49,401 nt of DNA, from the NCBI GenBank assembly GCA_946545035.1, contig CAMNND010000002.1, forward strand, positions 1 through 49,401, written 5' to 3'. Origin of the DNA: an uncultured Clostridium sp. GTDB lineage: Bacteria > Bacillota > Clostridia > TANB77 > CAG-508. Under the pieces are notes generated by a model that was not told the origin of the DNA, ran no database searches, and was given only the letters and a program-made list of their open reading frames with translations. Shown in pieces: positions 42,168-49,401 of this stretch. The first letter of the stretch is position 1, and every line of letters starts with the position of its first letter. A program made the position numbers and the translations under genes.

Positions 42168-43115
42168 TTATTGAATTCTTATAATTAAACAATATATAAT
42201 TGCCGCAAATATTTGTAGAGCAACAATAATTCCAGTAACTTTAAATATTTTCTCAATTCTTGCTCTTTTTGCCGCACTATTATAATATTTTCCAATTTGA
42301 ACCTCATTATGCTCAATAAACTCTGTAATATTATCTACATACACATTTTTTCTCGAACTTCTGTCATAGTGTGAATATTTCTTCTTTGGAGCAATACCAC
42401 TATATAGAGCCGCAGTGATTCCTTGTCCTATTATATTACCTATACCAAATGCAATTATGAAGAATATAATAACATATGAATATTTTGTGCTCTCTACAAC
42501 CTTATGTATGACATCTGGCAGTTCATCATATTTGATATTAAGTAATAGCATTGCAATATAGGCAATAATGAAACCTATTGTTAATGATAAACATTGTGAT
42601 CTAATAAATCTACGTTTAATGGTTTTATTATATCTATTTGGGCAACTGTTAAAAATATTAGCAATATCTGAATGAAGCTTATATGCTTCTTCTTCTAATT
42701 CTGTCGTATCTACAGAATAACGTACTTCATTCTCATATAAGTACAATTCTACATTTAATGTTTTTAATTTATTTCCTATATTTACATCCGTGTTATTTGT
42801 TCTTTCTGATCTTAGAAACATATTAAAACTTATATGAATACTATCTATTGCTGGTAAAAATCTATCTGTTAATTGACTTTTTAACCATTCAATGTCTTCT
42901 TTTTCGATATTTTCCCCACTTTTAAGCCTTACATCATAACGAACTATATCTTGAGTAACTCTATATATATTTACTTCATTTTTATTGTAATAGTTAAATT
43001 TTTTATCATATAAACCTAGTTTTTGATAATGTAATTTCTCATTTTCCAATAATTCCGCAATTTGTATAATAGTATCAGCAGATATTATTTTATTCTTTAT
43101 TTCTTCTTTTGTCAT
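42168..43115 (-). CDS. Unknown membrane protein, three membrane segments
   Basis: I do not recognise this 315-residue protein. The N-terminal about 175 residues are soluble and charged. Then come hydrophobic segments at about 176-194 and 214-236 (the latter ending GIGNIIGQGITAALYSG), a basic and polar loop (about 240-285), and a last segment (about 291-311). GGGAG precedes the ATG. It follows the cyclophilin gene by 49 bases on the same strand with no terminator between, so cotranscription is possible. It converges on the VirD4-like gene. Confidence 0.65.
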   Translation of the reverse strand: MTKEEIKNKIISADTIIQIAELLENEKLHYQKLGLYDKKFNYYNKNEVNIYRVTQDIVRYDVRLKSGENIEKEDIEWLKSQLTDRFLPAIDSIHISFNMFLRSERTNNTDVNIGNKLKTLNVELYLYENEVRYSVDTTELEEEAYKLHSDIANIFNSCPNRYNKTIKRRFIRSQCLSLTIGFIIAYIAMLLLNIKYDELPDVIHKVVESTKYSYVIIFFIIAFGIGNIIGQGITAALYSGIAPKKKYSHYDRSSRKNVYVDNITEFIEHNEVQIGKYYNSAAKRARIEKIFKVTGIIVALQIFAAIIYCLIIRIQ

Positions 43116-43164
43116 ATTTACTCCCTTTCAAGTATTCAAATAACAAAATAAATTTCATTTTTAA

Positions 43165-44031
43165 TTAGTTATCTTGAGTTAAATTATAATATTGGTTATA
43201 TAGCTCTTGGATTTTTTTCTCAGTAACCTCAGCATTTATTGTTTCAGGCACATCATAAACTTTTCCTTTTGTGTCAATATCTAAGCTCTTTATAACTGGA
43301 GCACTTACAGGTTTAGACAGCTCAGATCCATTTGAAGTAACTTTAGTTTTAGAAATTTTGGTTACAACGTCATATCCTTCTATAACCTTTCCAAAAGCTG
43401 CATAATTTCCCTCTAAATATGAATTAGTACGGCTGTCATCTGTATTCATAATAAAAAATTGAGAGCAAGCACTATTATAACCTTCCTCAGCCATCCCCAA
43501 AGAGCTATAATCTGATCTTGCCATTGCAATTGTCCCTGCCTCAAACTTTACTTTATTATTTATACCATTTGATGAAAACTCACCTTTTATTGAATATTTA
43601 TGATCTTTGTCACTACCTTTTTGAATACTTTTATCTAAATCACTAAGTAAAGCTCCGCCAGTACCATTTCCATTTGGATCTCCACCTTGAATCATAAAAT
43701 CATCTACTATACGATGGAATGTTAATCCATTATAGAAATTATTATTTACTAAATTAACAAAATTAGCTACAGTTATTGGTGCTTTATCTGGATATAGCTC
43801 TAGCTTTATTGTTCCTTCTTCCTTATTTCCTTTTTCATCTATATATTCTACAACCATAGTAGCAATTGGATTTTCTCCATTTTCTTCATCAATTTGATTT
43901 GTTTGCTCTATACTATTATTTGTTTCATTTTTCTTCTTTGAATTACTTTCTTCTTCATCATTACAACCTACAAAAGTCACTAACATTGATACCGCTAATA
44001 ACATTAATAATATACTTCTGATTCTTTTCAT
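43165..44031 (-). CDS. Lipoprotein peptidyl-prolyl cis-trans isomerase (cyclophilin type)
   Basis: An extracellular foldase anchored by lipid. A lipoprotein signal peptide (about 1-22) ends in the lipobox VTFVGC (C23), followed by an acidic and polar linker. The cyclophilin domain has GLTFHRIVDDFMIQGGDPNG, FEAGTIAMARS, SQFFIMN and AAFGKVIEGYDVV. The GTG at 44037 is also in frame, but AAGGAG is eight bases before ATG 44031. Own promoter at 44055-44083. It likely helps fold secreted surface proteins such as those in this region. Confidence 0.93.
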   Translation of the reverse strand: MKRIRSILLMLLAVSMLVTFVGCNDEEESNSKKKNETNNSIEQTNQIDEENGENPIATMVVEYIDEKGNKEEGTIKLELYPDKAPITVANFVNLVNNNFYNGLTFHRIVDDFMIQGGDPNGNGTGGALLSDLDKSIQKGSDKDHKYSIKGEFSSNGINNKVKFEAGTIAMARSDYSSLGMAEEGYNSACSQFFIMNTDDSRTNSYLEGNYAAFGKVIEGYDVVTKISKTKVTSNGSELSKPVSAPVIKSLDIDTKGKVYDVPETINAEVTEKKIQELYNQYYNLTQDN

Positions 44032-44054
44032 TTGCACTTCTCCTTTTCGAAAAA

Positions 44055-44083
44055 ATTATATCATTGCAAAAAAATATAGTCAA
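44055..44083 (-). promoter_or_regulatory. Sigma-A promoter of the cyclophilin gene
   Basis: TTGACT (44078-44083), 17 bases, TATAAT (44055-44060) with TG extension on the minus strand. Confidence 0.75.
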
Positions 44084-44091
44084 AATTTTCT

Positions 44092-44532
44092 CTAATATTC
44101 TAACTCTAAATTATTAAAAATTTCACTTTGCATATCAACTATTTCTTTAACAGGAATAATCGTATCTTTTTCTGTTATAATTTCATGATTTAATACATCA
44201 ATTTTCTTTATATTTTCATCTATAGTCACATATTCTCCACCAGATTTTCTTTCGTCAGGTACAAAATATGTTATTGAAACAAATGGCATCTGTTCCACAC
44301 AGTTCATTAGAATTTGCATTTTTCTATCCAATATAAATTTTGCTTCCTCATTAATTTCAATTCTACTTTCAGTTAATCTACCTTCTTCTTCAATTATATC
44401 TTCATACCCAGTTAATGCTGCAAAAGGTGCAAATTGAGCTGCTCTTTCATACCTAGACATTTGCGCATGTCTTTTTGATACATGATGTGGTAAGTTAATA
44501 ATATCTCTATACTTTTCAATAGATTCCTTCAT
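44092..44532 (-). CDS. YolD-like protein
   Basis: A 146-residue cytosolic protein. The pattern KRHAQMSRYERAAQFAPFAAL followed by GYEDIIEEE is typical of YolD-like proteins that are encoded with Y-family polymerases of the UvrX/YqjW type in Firmicutes. They are thought to act as UmuD-like partners. It starts directly after the polymerase stop codon, with GGGAG before the ATG, so translation is coupled. Confidence 0.85.
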   Translation of the reverse strand: MKESIEKYRDIINLPHHVSKRHAQMSRYERAAQFAPFAALTGYEDIIEEEGRLTESRIEINEEAKFILDRKMQILMNCVEQMPFVSITYFVPDERKSGGEYVTIDENIKKIDVLNHEIITEKDTIIPVKEIVDMQSEIFNNLELEY

Positions 44533-46026
44533 TTACTCCCTATGACCTCCAATCTGGCTATTTCTATCTATAGCAGTTCCACCTTCTTCAAAGTTCATTC
44601 CTTTTAATATTGCATTCTTACCATATTTTCTCTTTAGCTCTAATACTGTGCTTTGTAATTTTCGTTCCTGCTCTTCCTTGATTTTTTTCTTTTTAACAGC
44701 ATCATAATCTGTAAATAAATCTATCTGTTCATATTCAATCTTACCTTTAGCTTCAACTTCACTCTCAAGGTTATTTGCCGTTATATTTAATCTTCTAGTT
44801 AACAAGTCAGGGTTAATAATTCTTTCATATAATTCAACTACCGCTTCAGAGAGAATCTTAGTAGAAGCTGTTTTGTGATCTAAGTTAATAGTACCATGTG
44901 CATGTTTTGGAATCTTTCTTCCGTATCTATCAATTGTAATCTCTCCATTATATAATTTTTTTCCATCATTATTCACAAGATTTAAACTATTTACATCATA
45001 TCCAACTGTCAAAACTAACTGGTTTGTAACTAATCCTTTTCTAGTTAAATCAAGTGATAAGCCCTCTATCATTTCTTTTACAATTAATTTTGTTTTTTTA
45101 TAATCATATGGACAATGCAAAACTTGTCCAGAGCTTAAACAACTTGTTCTTGGTTTATATTCTCTTGCATCTTTTAAAGTACAAGGTTCCCATCCCCAAG
45201 CATGATCTATAAGAAGCTCTGCATTAACCCCCAATAATTTGTATAAAAGTTCCTCATTTTCAACAGAGCATTTTGCAATATCACCCATTGTGTAAATGCC
45301 TTTTGATTCAAGCCTTCTACGATATCCTGGGCCAACTCTCCAAAAATCTGTAATTGGCTTGTGCCCCCAAAGTAATCTTCTATATGATATTTCATCAAGC
45401 TCTGCAATTCTAACTCCGTCCTCATTTGCCGGCATATGTTTTGCAACAATATCCATAGCAATCTTACATAAATACATATTAGTTCCAATACCTGCAGTTG
45501 CAGTAATTCCTGTTGTGTTACAAACATCTTGTATCATTTTTGTGACAAGCTCTCTTGCACTCATTTTATATAGACTTAAATACTTTGTTACATCGCAAAA
45601 TATCTCATCTATAGAATATGGATAAATATCTTCTTTTGAAACATATTTAAGATATATACTATATATTTTCTTACTATATTCCATATATAGTCCCATTCTC
45701 GGTTTTGCTGCAATATAATTTAGTTTATAATCTTTATGTTTTTTTAGCTCTACATCATCAATTGATTCACCTATTAGTTTATGATTTGGAGCTCTTCGAA
45801 TTCTTTCGATATTTATATTTTTTACTTTCTGAATGACTTCAAAAAGTCTAGCTCTTCCAGGAATTCCATACTGCTTAAGCGAAGGACTAACAGCTAAGCA
45901 TATTGTTTTTTCTGTTCTTGAACTATCCGCTACAACTAGATTAGTCGTTAATGGATTTAATCCACGCTCAACGCATTCAACTGATGCGTAAAAGCTTTTT
46001 AAATCTATACATATAAAAATAGACAT
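44533..46026 (-). CDS. Y-family DNA polymerase (UvrX/ImuB/DinB-like)
   Basis: An error-prone polymerase for translesion synthesis. Catalytic residues are D8 (ICIDLKSFYASVE), and D140 and E141 (SIDEIFCDV). TAGIGTNMYLCKIA and the helix-hairpin-helix region (GHKPITDFWRVGPGYRRRLESKG) follow, then a little-finger domain. The length (497 aa) and the YolD-like partner favour the UvrX/YqjW clade over housekeeping DinB. Its promoter overlaps a LexA-like box (46079-46092), so SOS control is likely. AAAGGAG lies nine bases before the ATG. Confidence 0.93.
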   Translation of the reverse strand: MSIFICIDLKSFYASVECVERGLNPLTTNLVVADSSRTEKTICLAVSPSLKQYGIPGRARLFEVIQKVKNINIERIRRAPNHKLIGESIDDVELKKHKDYKLNYIAAKPRMGLYMEYSKKIYSIYLKYVSKEDIYPYSIDEIFCDVTKYLSLYKMSARELVTKMIQDVCNTTGITATAGIGTNMYLCKIAMDIVAKHMPANEDGVRIAELDEISYRRLLWGHKPITDFWRVGPGYRRRLESKGIYTMGDIAKCSVENEELLYKLLGVNAELLIDHAWGWEPCTLKDAREYKPRTSCLSSGQVLHCPYDYKKTKLIVKEMIEGLSLDLTRKGLVTNQLVLTVGYDVNSLNLVNNDGKKLYNGEITIDRYGRKIPKHAHGTINLDHKTASTKILSEAVVELYERIINPDLLTRRLNITANNLESEVEAKGKIEYEQIDLFTDYDAVKKKKIKEEQERKLQSTVLELKRKYGKNAILKGMNFEEGGTAIDRNSQIGGHRE

Positions 46027-46053
46027 ACAGCATGACTCCTTTCGTTTTTGAGC

Positions 46054-46092
46054 ATTATATCATACCATATGCCTGTTGTAAACATCTGTTTG
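46054..46092 (-). promoter_or_regulatory. SOS-type promoter of the Y-family polymerase
   Basis: TTTACA (46077-46082), 17 bases, TATAAT (46054-46059) with TG extension. The 14-mer CAAACAGATGTTTA (46079-46092) matches the Firmicutes LexA consensus at 12 of 14 positions and overlaps the -35 box, so LexA binding would block RNA polymerase. Confidence 0.65.
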
Positions 46093-46093
46093 T

Positions 46094-46627
46094 TTATATC
46101 TCAATATCTTCATCTTCCCTTACATCTTTAATCTGGGCATTCATCATATTATTACGTTTTGCTCCATATATGTCATCAAATAAACTATCACCAACAACAA
46201 GTATATGGTCTGGTCTTACCCCCAATTTCTTACATGCTTTTCTAAAACCATGTTTAGCAGGTTTCATCGCCAAATATATATAATCTATTCCTATCGATTC
46301 AAAGTACTTTTGTACCTCACTATTCCATCCATTTGAAAGAACTATTACTTTAAAATTTTTTCTAATAAGATCTATCCATTGCATATTACATTTAGGTATC
46401 TTAATTGTCTTATTTAAAATTGTTTGGTCAACATCTAAAATAATTCCTTCAATTCCATAGTTTTCCTTAAAGTCCTTAATTCTATGCTCATCAATTTCTA
46501 AAATATTATTAAATTTCATATCTGGCACTATCATTTTAGCAAGAATAACTCCAGCAAATGACATCAATTTTTCTGCCAAATTATCTTCGAACTCTCTATA
46601 CTTTTTACAAATTTTTATTATTCCCAT
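46094..46627 (-). CDS. yqeG: YqeG-family HAD phosphatase
   Basis: A HAD-superfamily IIIA phosphatase of the conserved Firmicutes YqeG family. Motif I is LDVDQTILN (D65, D67), motif II is VIVLSNGW, the Lys is in AMKPAKHGF, and motif IV is VVGDSLFDDI. Length 177 aa is normal. Substrate unknown; in Bacillus it is linked with the yqeH ribosome-assembly region, but that context is not present here. It is divergent from mgtA. AAAAGGA precedes the ATG. Confidence 0.9.
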   Translation of the reverse strand: MGIIKICKKYREFEDNLAEKLMSFAGVILAKMIVPDMKFNNILEIDEHRIKDFKENYGIEGIILDVDQTILNKTIKIPKCNMQWIDLIRKNFKVIVLSNGWNSEVQKYFESIGIDYIYLAMKPAKHGFRKACKKLGVRPDHILVVGDSLFDDIYGAKRNNMMNAQIKDVREDEDIEI

Positions 46628-46690
46628 TTACTACATCCTTTTCTTCTTAGGTTGTATAGTTTAGCATATTTTAATATTTTTTTCAAATAA

Positions 46691-46721
46691 TTGATTAAAT
46701 GATTTTTTTTAGTGATATAAT
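46691..46721 (+). promoter_or_regulatory. Promoter of the MgtA-like gene
   Basis: TTGATT (46691-46696), 19 bases, TGATATAAT (extended -10, 46716-46721). The spacer is long, so the extended -10 probably dominates. The leader is about 30 bases, too short for an M-box riboswitch. Confidence 0.45.
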
Positions 46722-46755
46722 TCTTTAAGAACAAAAGATATTGGAGATGAATTTT

Positions 46756-49383
46756 ATGATGAGTGCAAGTAATAGTACTAAACAACAAAAGGAAGAGCTT
46801 ACCGCTCAAAAAATGTATGGCATGGAAGGAACACTTCCAAAAGATGAGTTTATTAAAGAATACCACGTTAATCTTAATGGACTTTCCTCTTCTGAGGTTC
46901 AGGAAAGAAAACAAAAATATGGCTTAAATGAAGTAAAAAGTAGTAGGCCTAAACGTTGGTATAATTATCTGTTAGAAAGTCTACTTAGTCCATTTAATTG
47001 TATCTTGCTTGGAATAGTTGCAGTTTTATTTTACACAGATGTTTACCTTCCGGAAACACCAAGTTATGCCAATATAATTGTAATTATAATTCTTGTTACA
47101 GCTAGCACACTTTTAGAATTTTTTGAGGAATTTCGTTCAAATAAAGCCGCTGAAAAATTAAAAGAGCTAGTTGCAACTACAACAATTGTTATCCGTGATG
47201 GAAAAGAGATTGAAATTCCTATAAAAGATATTGTAATCGGAGATATTGTAATTTTAAATGCTGGCAGTATGATTCCTGCTGATTTAAGAATATTAGAATC
47301 TAAAGATTTATATGTAGGACAATCTGCTTTGACTGGAGAGTCAGATGCCGTAAGAAAACTAGCAACTACTAACTTAAAATCTGAAGAAATATCAAGTATA
47401 TCTGATTTAGATACAATTTGTTTTATGGGAACAAATGTAATTAGTGGCTCTGCCAAATGCGTTGTTATAAAGACTGCAAATAATACTTACTTTGGTAAAA
47501 TTGCAAAAACACTTTCTAGTAATAAACAAAAATCCTCATTCCAGAAAGGTATTGAAGGAATCAGTAAATTACTTATTAAGTTTATGATTGTTCTAACCCC
47601 AATTGTATTCATACTAAATGTATGGAAGCATGCACCGGTAACAGCTTTCACATTTGCAGTAGCTATAGCAATTTGTATAACACCTCTTCTACTCCCTGTT
47701 ATACTGTCATCAAGCCTTTCAAAAGGTGCTGTAAAAATGTCAAAAAAGAAAACCATTGTAAAAAAACTTGATTCTATTGAAAGTTTCGGTGGAATGAATA
47801 TTTTATGCACTGATAAAACAGGAACTTTAACAGAAGACAGAATCGTTCTTGAAAAATATTTAGACATTAACGGAAATGAAGATTTAAGAATATTAAAACA
47901 CGCATTTTTAAATTCCTATTTTCAAACTGGACTTCGCGATAATATTGATGAAGCTGTTGTTAAGAGAGCACTTTCAAATGATATGTCAGAATATATTGAT
48001 AAATATAAATTAGTAGATGAAATTCCGTTTGATTTCACAAGACGACGCTTATCTGTAATCGTTTCAGATGGAAATAAAAAACAAATGATTACTAAGGGTG
48101 CTGTTGAGGAAATACTTGAGCTCTGTACAATGGTTGACTATAAGGGTCAAGTATCCCCAATTACAAATAAAATAAAAGAAAATATAAAACAAATTTCTAA
48201 GAACTTAAATAAAGATGGCCTACGAGTAATCGCTGTTTGTCAAAAAAATAACTTAAGAGACACAAATATATTTAATGTTGATGATGAAAAAGATATGGTA
48301 TTACTTGGGTTTATTGGATTTCTTGATCCACCAAAGGAATCTGCCAAAGTAGCTATAGAAAAACTAAACAAGTCTGGAATTAGAGTTATCGTTCTTACCG
48401 GAGACAATGCCGAAGTTACAAGGTGTATATGTAAAAAAGTTGGTATAAATTCTGATGAGATAGTTGAAGGAAATCAAATAGAACAACTTGAAGACAGAGG
48501 TGTAATTAGACTTTTAAAGAAAACAAATATATTTGTTAAACTCTCTCCTATTCAAAAAGCAAGAATTGTCAGACTATTAAAAGAATCTGGAAATGTCGTC
48601 GGTTATATGGGTGATGGAATAAATGATGCCCCATCACTTACAAATTCAGATGTTGGTATCTCAGTTGATACAGCAGTGGATATTGCAAAAGAATCAGCTG
48701 ATATAATTCTTCTTGAAAAAGATTTACAGGTACTGTTAGATGGTGTTACAGAAGGAAGAAAAACATTCTGCAACTTGATGAAATATATAAAAATGGCAAC
48801 AAGCTTTAATTTTGGTGAAGTTATGTCTGTAATAATTGCAAGTGTTCTTCTACCATTTTTACCAGAGACGCCTATTCAATTACTAGTTGAAGGATTGCTA
48901 TATGATTTTGGACAACTAACACTCCCATTTGATAATGTTGATAAAGAGTATTTAAAGAAACCAAGACAATTCAATCTAAAAAGTCTTAAAAACTTTATGC
49001 TATTTATGGGACCATTAAGTTCAATATTTGATTTGATTGTATTTGCATTTTTATGGTTTGTATTTGGATTAAGAGAAGCTGCTTTATTCCAAACAATTTG
49101 GTTTACTTACAGTATCGTTTCAAATCTACTTGGAATGCATATTATTAGAACTCAAAAGAAACCATTTATCGAGAGTAACGCTCATAAATTTGTGTATTTT
49201 TCATCTATATTACTAATCATAGTAGGAGTCTTAATTCCTTATACATGGCTTGGTAATATAATTGGACTTGTTCCAATCCCTCTAAAATATATGTCGGTTA
49301 TATTTGGTGTACCTATTTTATATTGTTTTGTAGCATTAATTGCTAAAAAAATCTACATTAAAAAATATGGAGAATGGATTTAA
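46756..49383 (+). CDS. mgtA: P-type ATPase, MgtA-like magnesium transporter
   Basis: Imports cations (Mg2+ in characterised family members) using ATP. An N-terminal cytoplasmic region and about ten membrane segments are visible. P-type motifs are SALTGES, the phosphorylated Asp in CTDKTGTLTED (D353), and GDGINDAPSL. The C-terminal half carries the MgtA-type FDNVDKEYLKKPRQF and LFQTIWFTYSIVSNLLGMHIIRT. About 875 residues, normal. In-frame TTG 46741 and ATG 46747 overlap the GGAG site (46743-46746); ATG 46756 is spaced nine bases from it. A Shine-Dalgarno-like AAAAGGAAG follows the stop, pointing to a further gene past the window's end. Confidence 0.92.
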   Translation: MMSASNSTKQQKEELTAQKMYGMEGTLPKDEFIKEYHVNLNGLSSSEVQERKQKYGLNEVKSSRPKRWYNYLLESLLSPFNCILLGIVAVLFYTDVYLPETPSYANIIVIIILVTASTLLEFFEEFRSNKAAEKLKELVATTTIVIRDGKEIEIPIKDIVIGDIVILNAGSMIPADLRILESKDLYVGQSALTGESDAVRKLATTNLKSEEISSISDLDTICFMGTNVISGSAKCVVIKTANNTYFGKIAKTLSSNKQKSSFQKGIEGISKLLIKFMIVLTPIVFILNVWKHAPVTAFTFAVAIAICITPLLLPVILSSSLSKGAVKMSKKKTIVKKLDSIESFGGMNILCTDKTGTLTEDRIVLEKYLDINGNEDLRILKHAFLNSYFQTGLRDNIDEAVVKRALSNDMSEYIDKYKLVDEIPFDFTRRRLSVIVSDGNKKQMITKGAVEEILELCTMVDYKGQVSPITNKIKENIKQISKNLNKDGLRVIAVCQKNNLRDTNIFNVDDEKDMVLLGFIGFLDPPKESAKVAIEKLNKSGIRVIVLTGDNAEVTRCICKKVGINSDEIVEGNQIEQLEDRGVIRLLKKTNIFVKLSPIQKARIVRLLKESGNVVGYMGDGINDAPSLTNSDVGISVDTAVDIAKESADIILLEKDLQVLLDGVTEGRKTFCNLMKYIKMATSFNFGEVMSVIIASVLLPFLPETPIQLLVEGLLYDFGQLTLPFDNVDKEYLKKPRQFNLKSLKNFMLFMGPLSSIFDLIVFAFLWFVFGLREAALFQTIWFTYSIVSNLLGMHIIRTQKKPFIESNAHKFVYFSSILLIIVGVLIPYTWLGNIIGLVPIPLKYMSVIFGVPILYCFVALIAKKIYIKKYGEWI

Positions 49384-49401
49384 AATTAAAAGGAAGAGCT
49401 A

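Noticed and set aside
46628..46755. M-box magnesium riboswitch before the MgtA-like gene
   Set aside because: The divergent gap is under 130 bases and the predicted leader about 30 bases; no M-box features are seen.
46618..46914. 98-residue minus-strand ORF overlapping the mgtA start
   Set aside because: It overlaps the start of a strongly supported gene and the yqeG leader; its sequence is Lys/Leu/Phe-rich antisense noise.
1..49401. Prophage, integrative element or transposon
   Set aside because: No integrase, transposase, terminase or other phage gene is seen; the VirD4-like gene stands alone, so a conjugative element cannot be claimed.

Overview
The window is a strongly AT-rich chromosome segment from a low-GC, Gram-positive, anaerobe-type Clostridia bacterium. 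Supporting this are the Firmicutes families MtaB, AddB, the YhaO/YhaN pair, GdpP, the YdjH/YdjI pair, a YolD/Y-family polymerase pair and YqeG. A class B sortase and sortase-type surface proteins add to it, as does the sporulation amidase CwlD, which points to a spore former or a recent descendant of one. Promoters are classic sigma-A (TTGACA-like, 17 bp, TATAAT), often with a TG extension, and most genes have AGGAGG-type ribosome binding sites. I saw no tRNA, rRNA, CRISPR array, insertion sequence or prophage. No gene-free stretch exceeds about 225 bases.

Layout from the left. (1) 1-3.1 kb, minus strand: mtaB, a zinc-metallopeptidase-like gene that looks frameshifted at an A6 tract, and a small hypothetical gene. 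(2) 3.2-6.6 kb, plus strand: class B sortase and leuS. (3) 6.7-9.1 kb: a Cys-rich acidic protein and an LCP-family wall-polymer ligase with a Ser-rich tail. (4) 9.2-14.9 kb: a four-gene operon, ogg-addB-pgeF-family 4 UDG, mostly DNA repair. (5) 15-17.3 kb: acpS-tatD and a 3D/G5-type cell-wall protein. (6) 17.4-22.3 kb: a WG-repeat membrane protein, a YdjH/YdjI-like pair (SPFH plus zinc ribbons) and an MPQTG wall protein. (7) 22.4-25.5 kb: yhaO-yhaN (SbcD/SbcC-like) behind a LexA-like box. (8) 25.6-29.5 kb: a giant adhesin with a thioester domain and FDLALRK repeats. (9) 29.6-37.1 kb: smc, then an AI-2E-family permease-gdpP-unknown operon. (10) 37.2-39.2 kb: an M23 endopeptidase and cwlD. (11) 39.3-43.1 kb, the most accessory-looking part: two genes resembling the two halves of a HipA kinase, a VirD4/TraG-like protein that has lost its ATPase motifs, and an unknown membrane protein. 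(12) 43.2-49.4 kb: a lipoprotein cyclophilin, a Y-family polymerase plus YolD under a LexA-like box, yqeG, and an MgtA-type P-type ATPase.

Themes. Cell-envelope work dominates: sortase, two candidate sortase substrates, LCP, 3D, M23, CwlD and a GdpP-type c-di-AMP phosphodiesterase. DNA repair comes second, with two SOS-like sites of nearly the same sequence. The most unusual items are the Walker-less VirD4-like protein, the split HipA-like pair in inverted order, the cwlD start region whose ribosome binding site lies inside a hairpin overlapping a possible sporulation promoter, and the homopolymer frameshift. Coordinates come from reading the sequence by eye. Family calls rest on motifs and remembered family features, not on any search.
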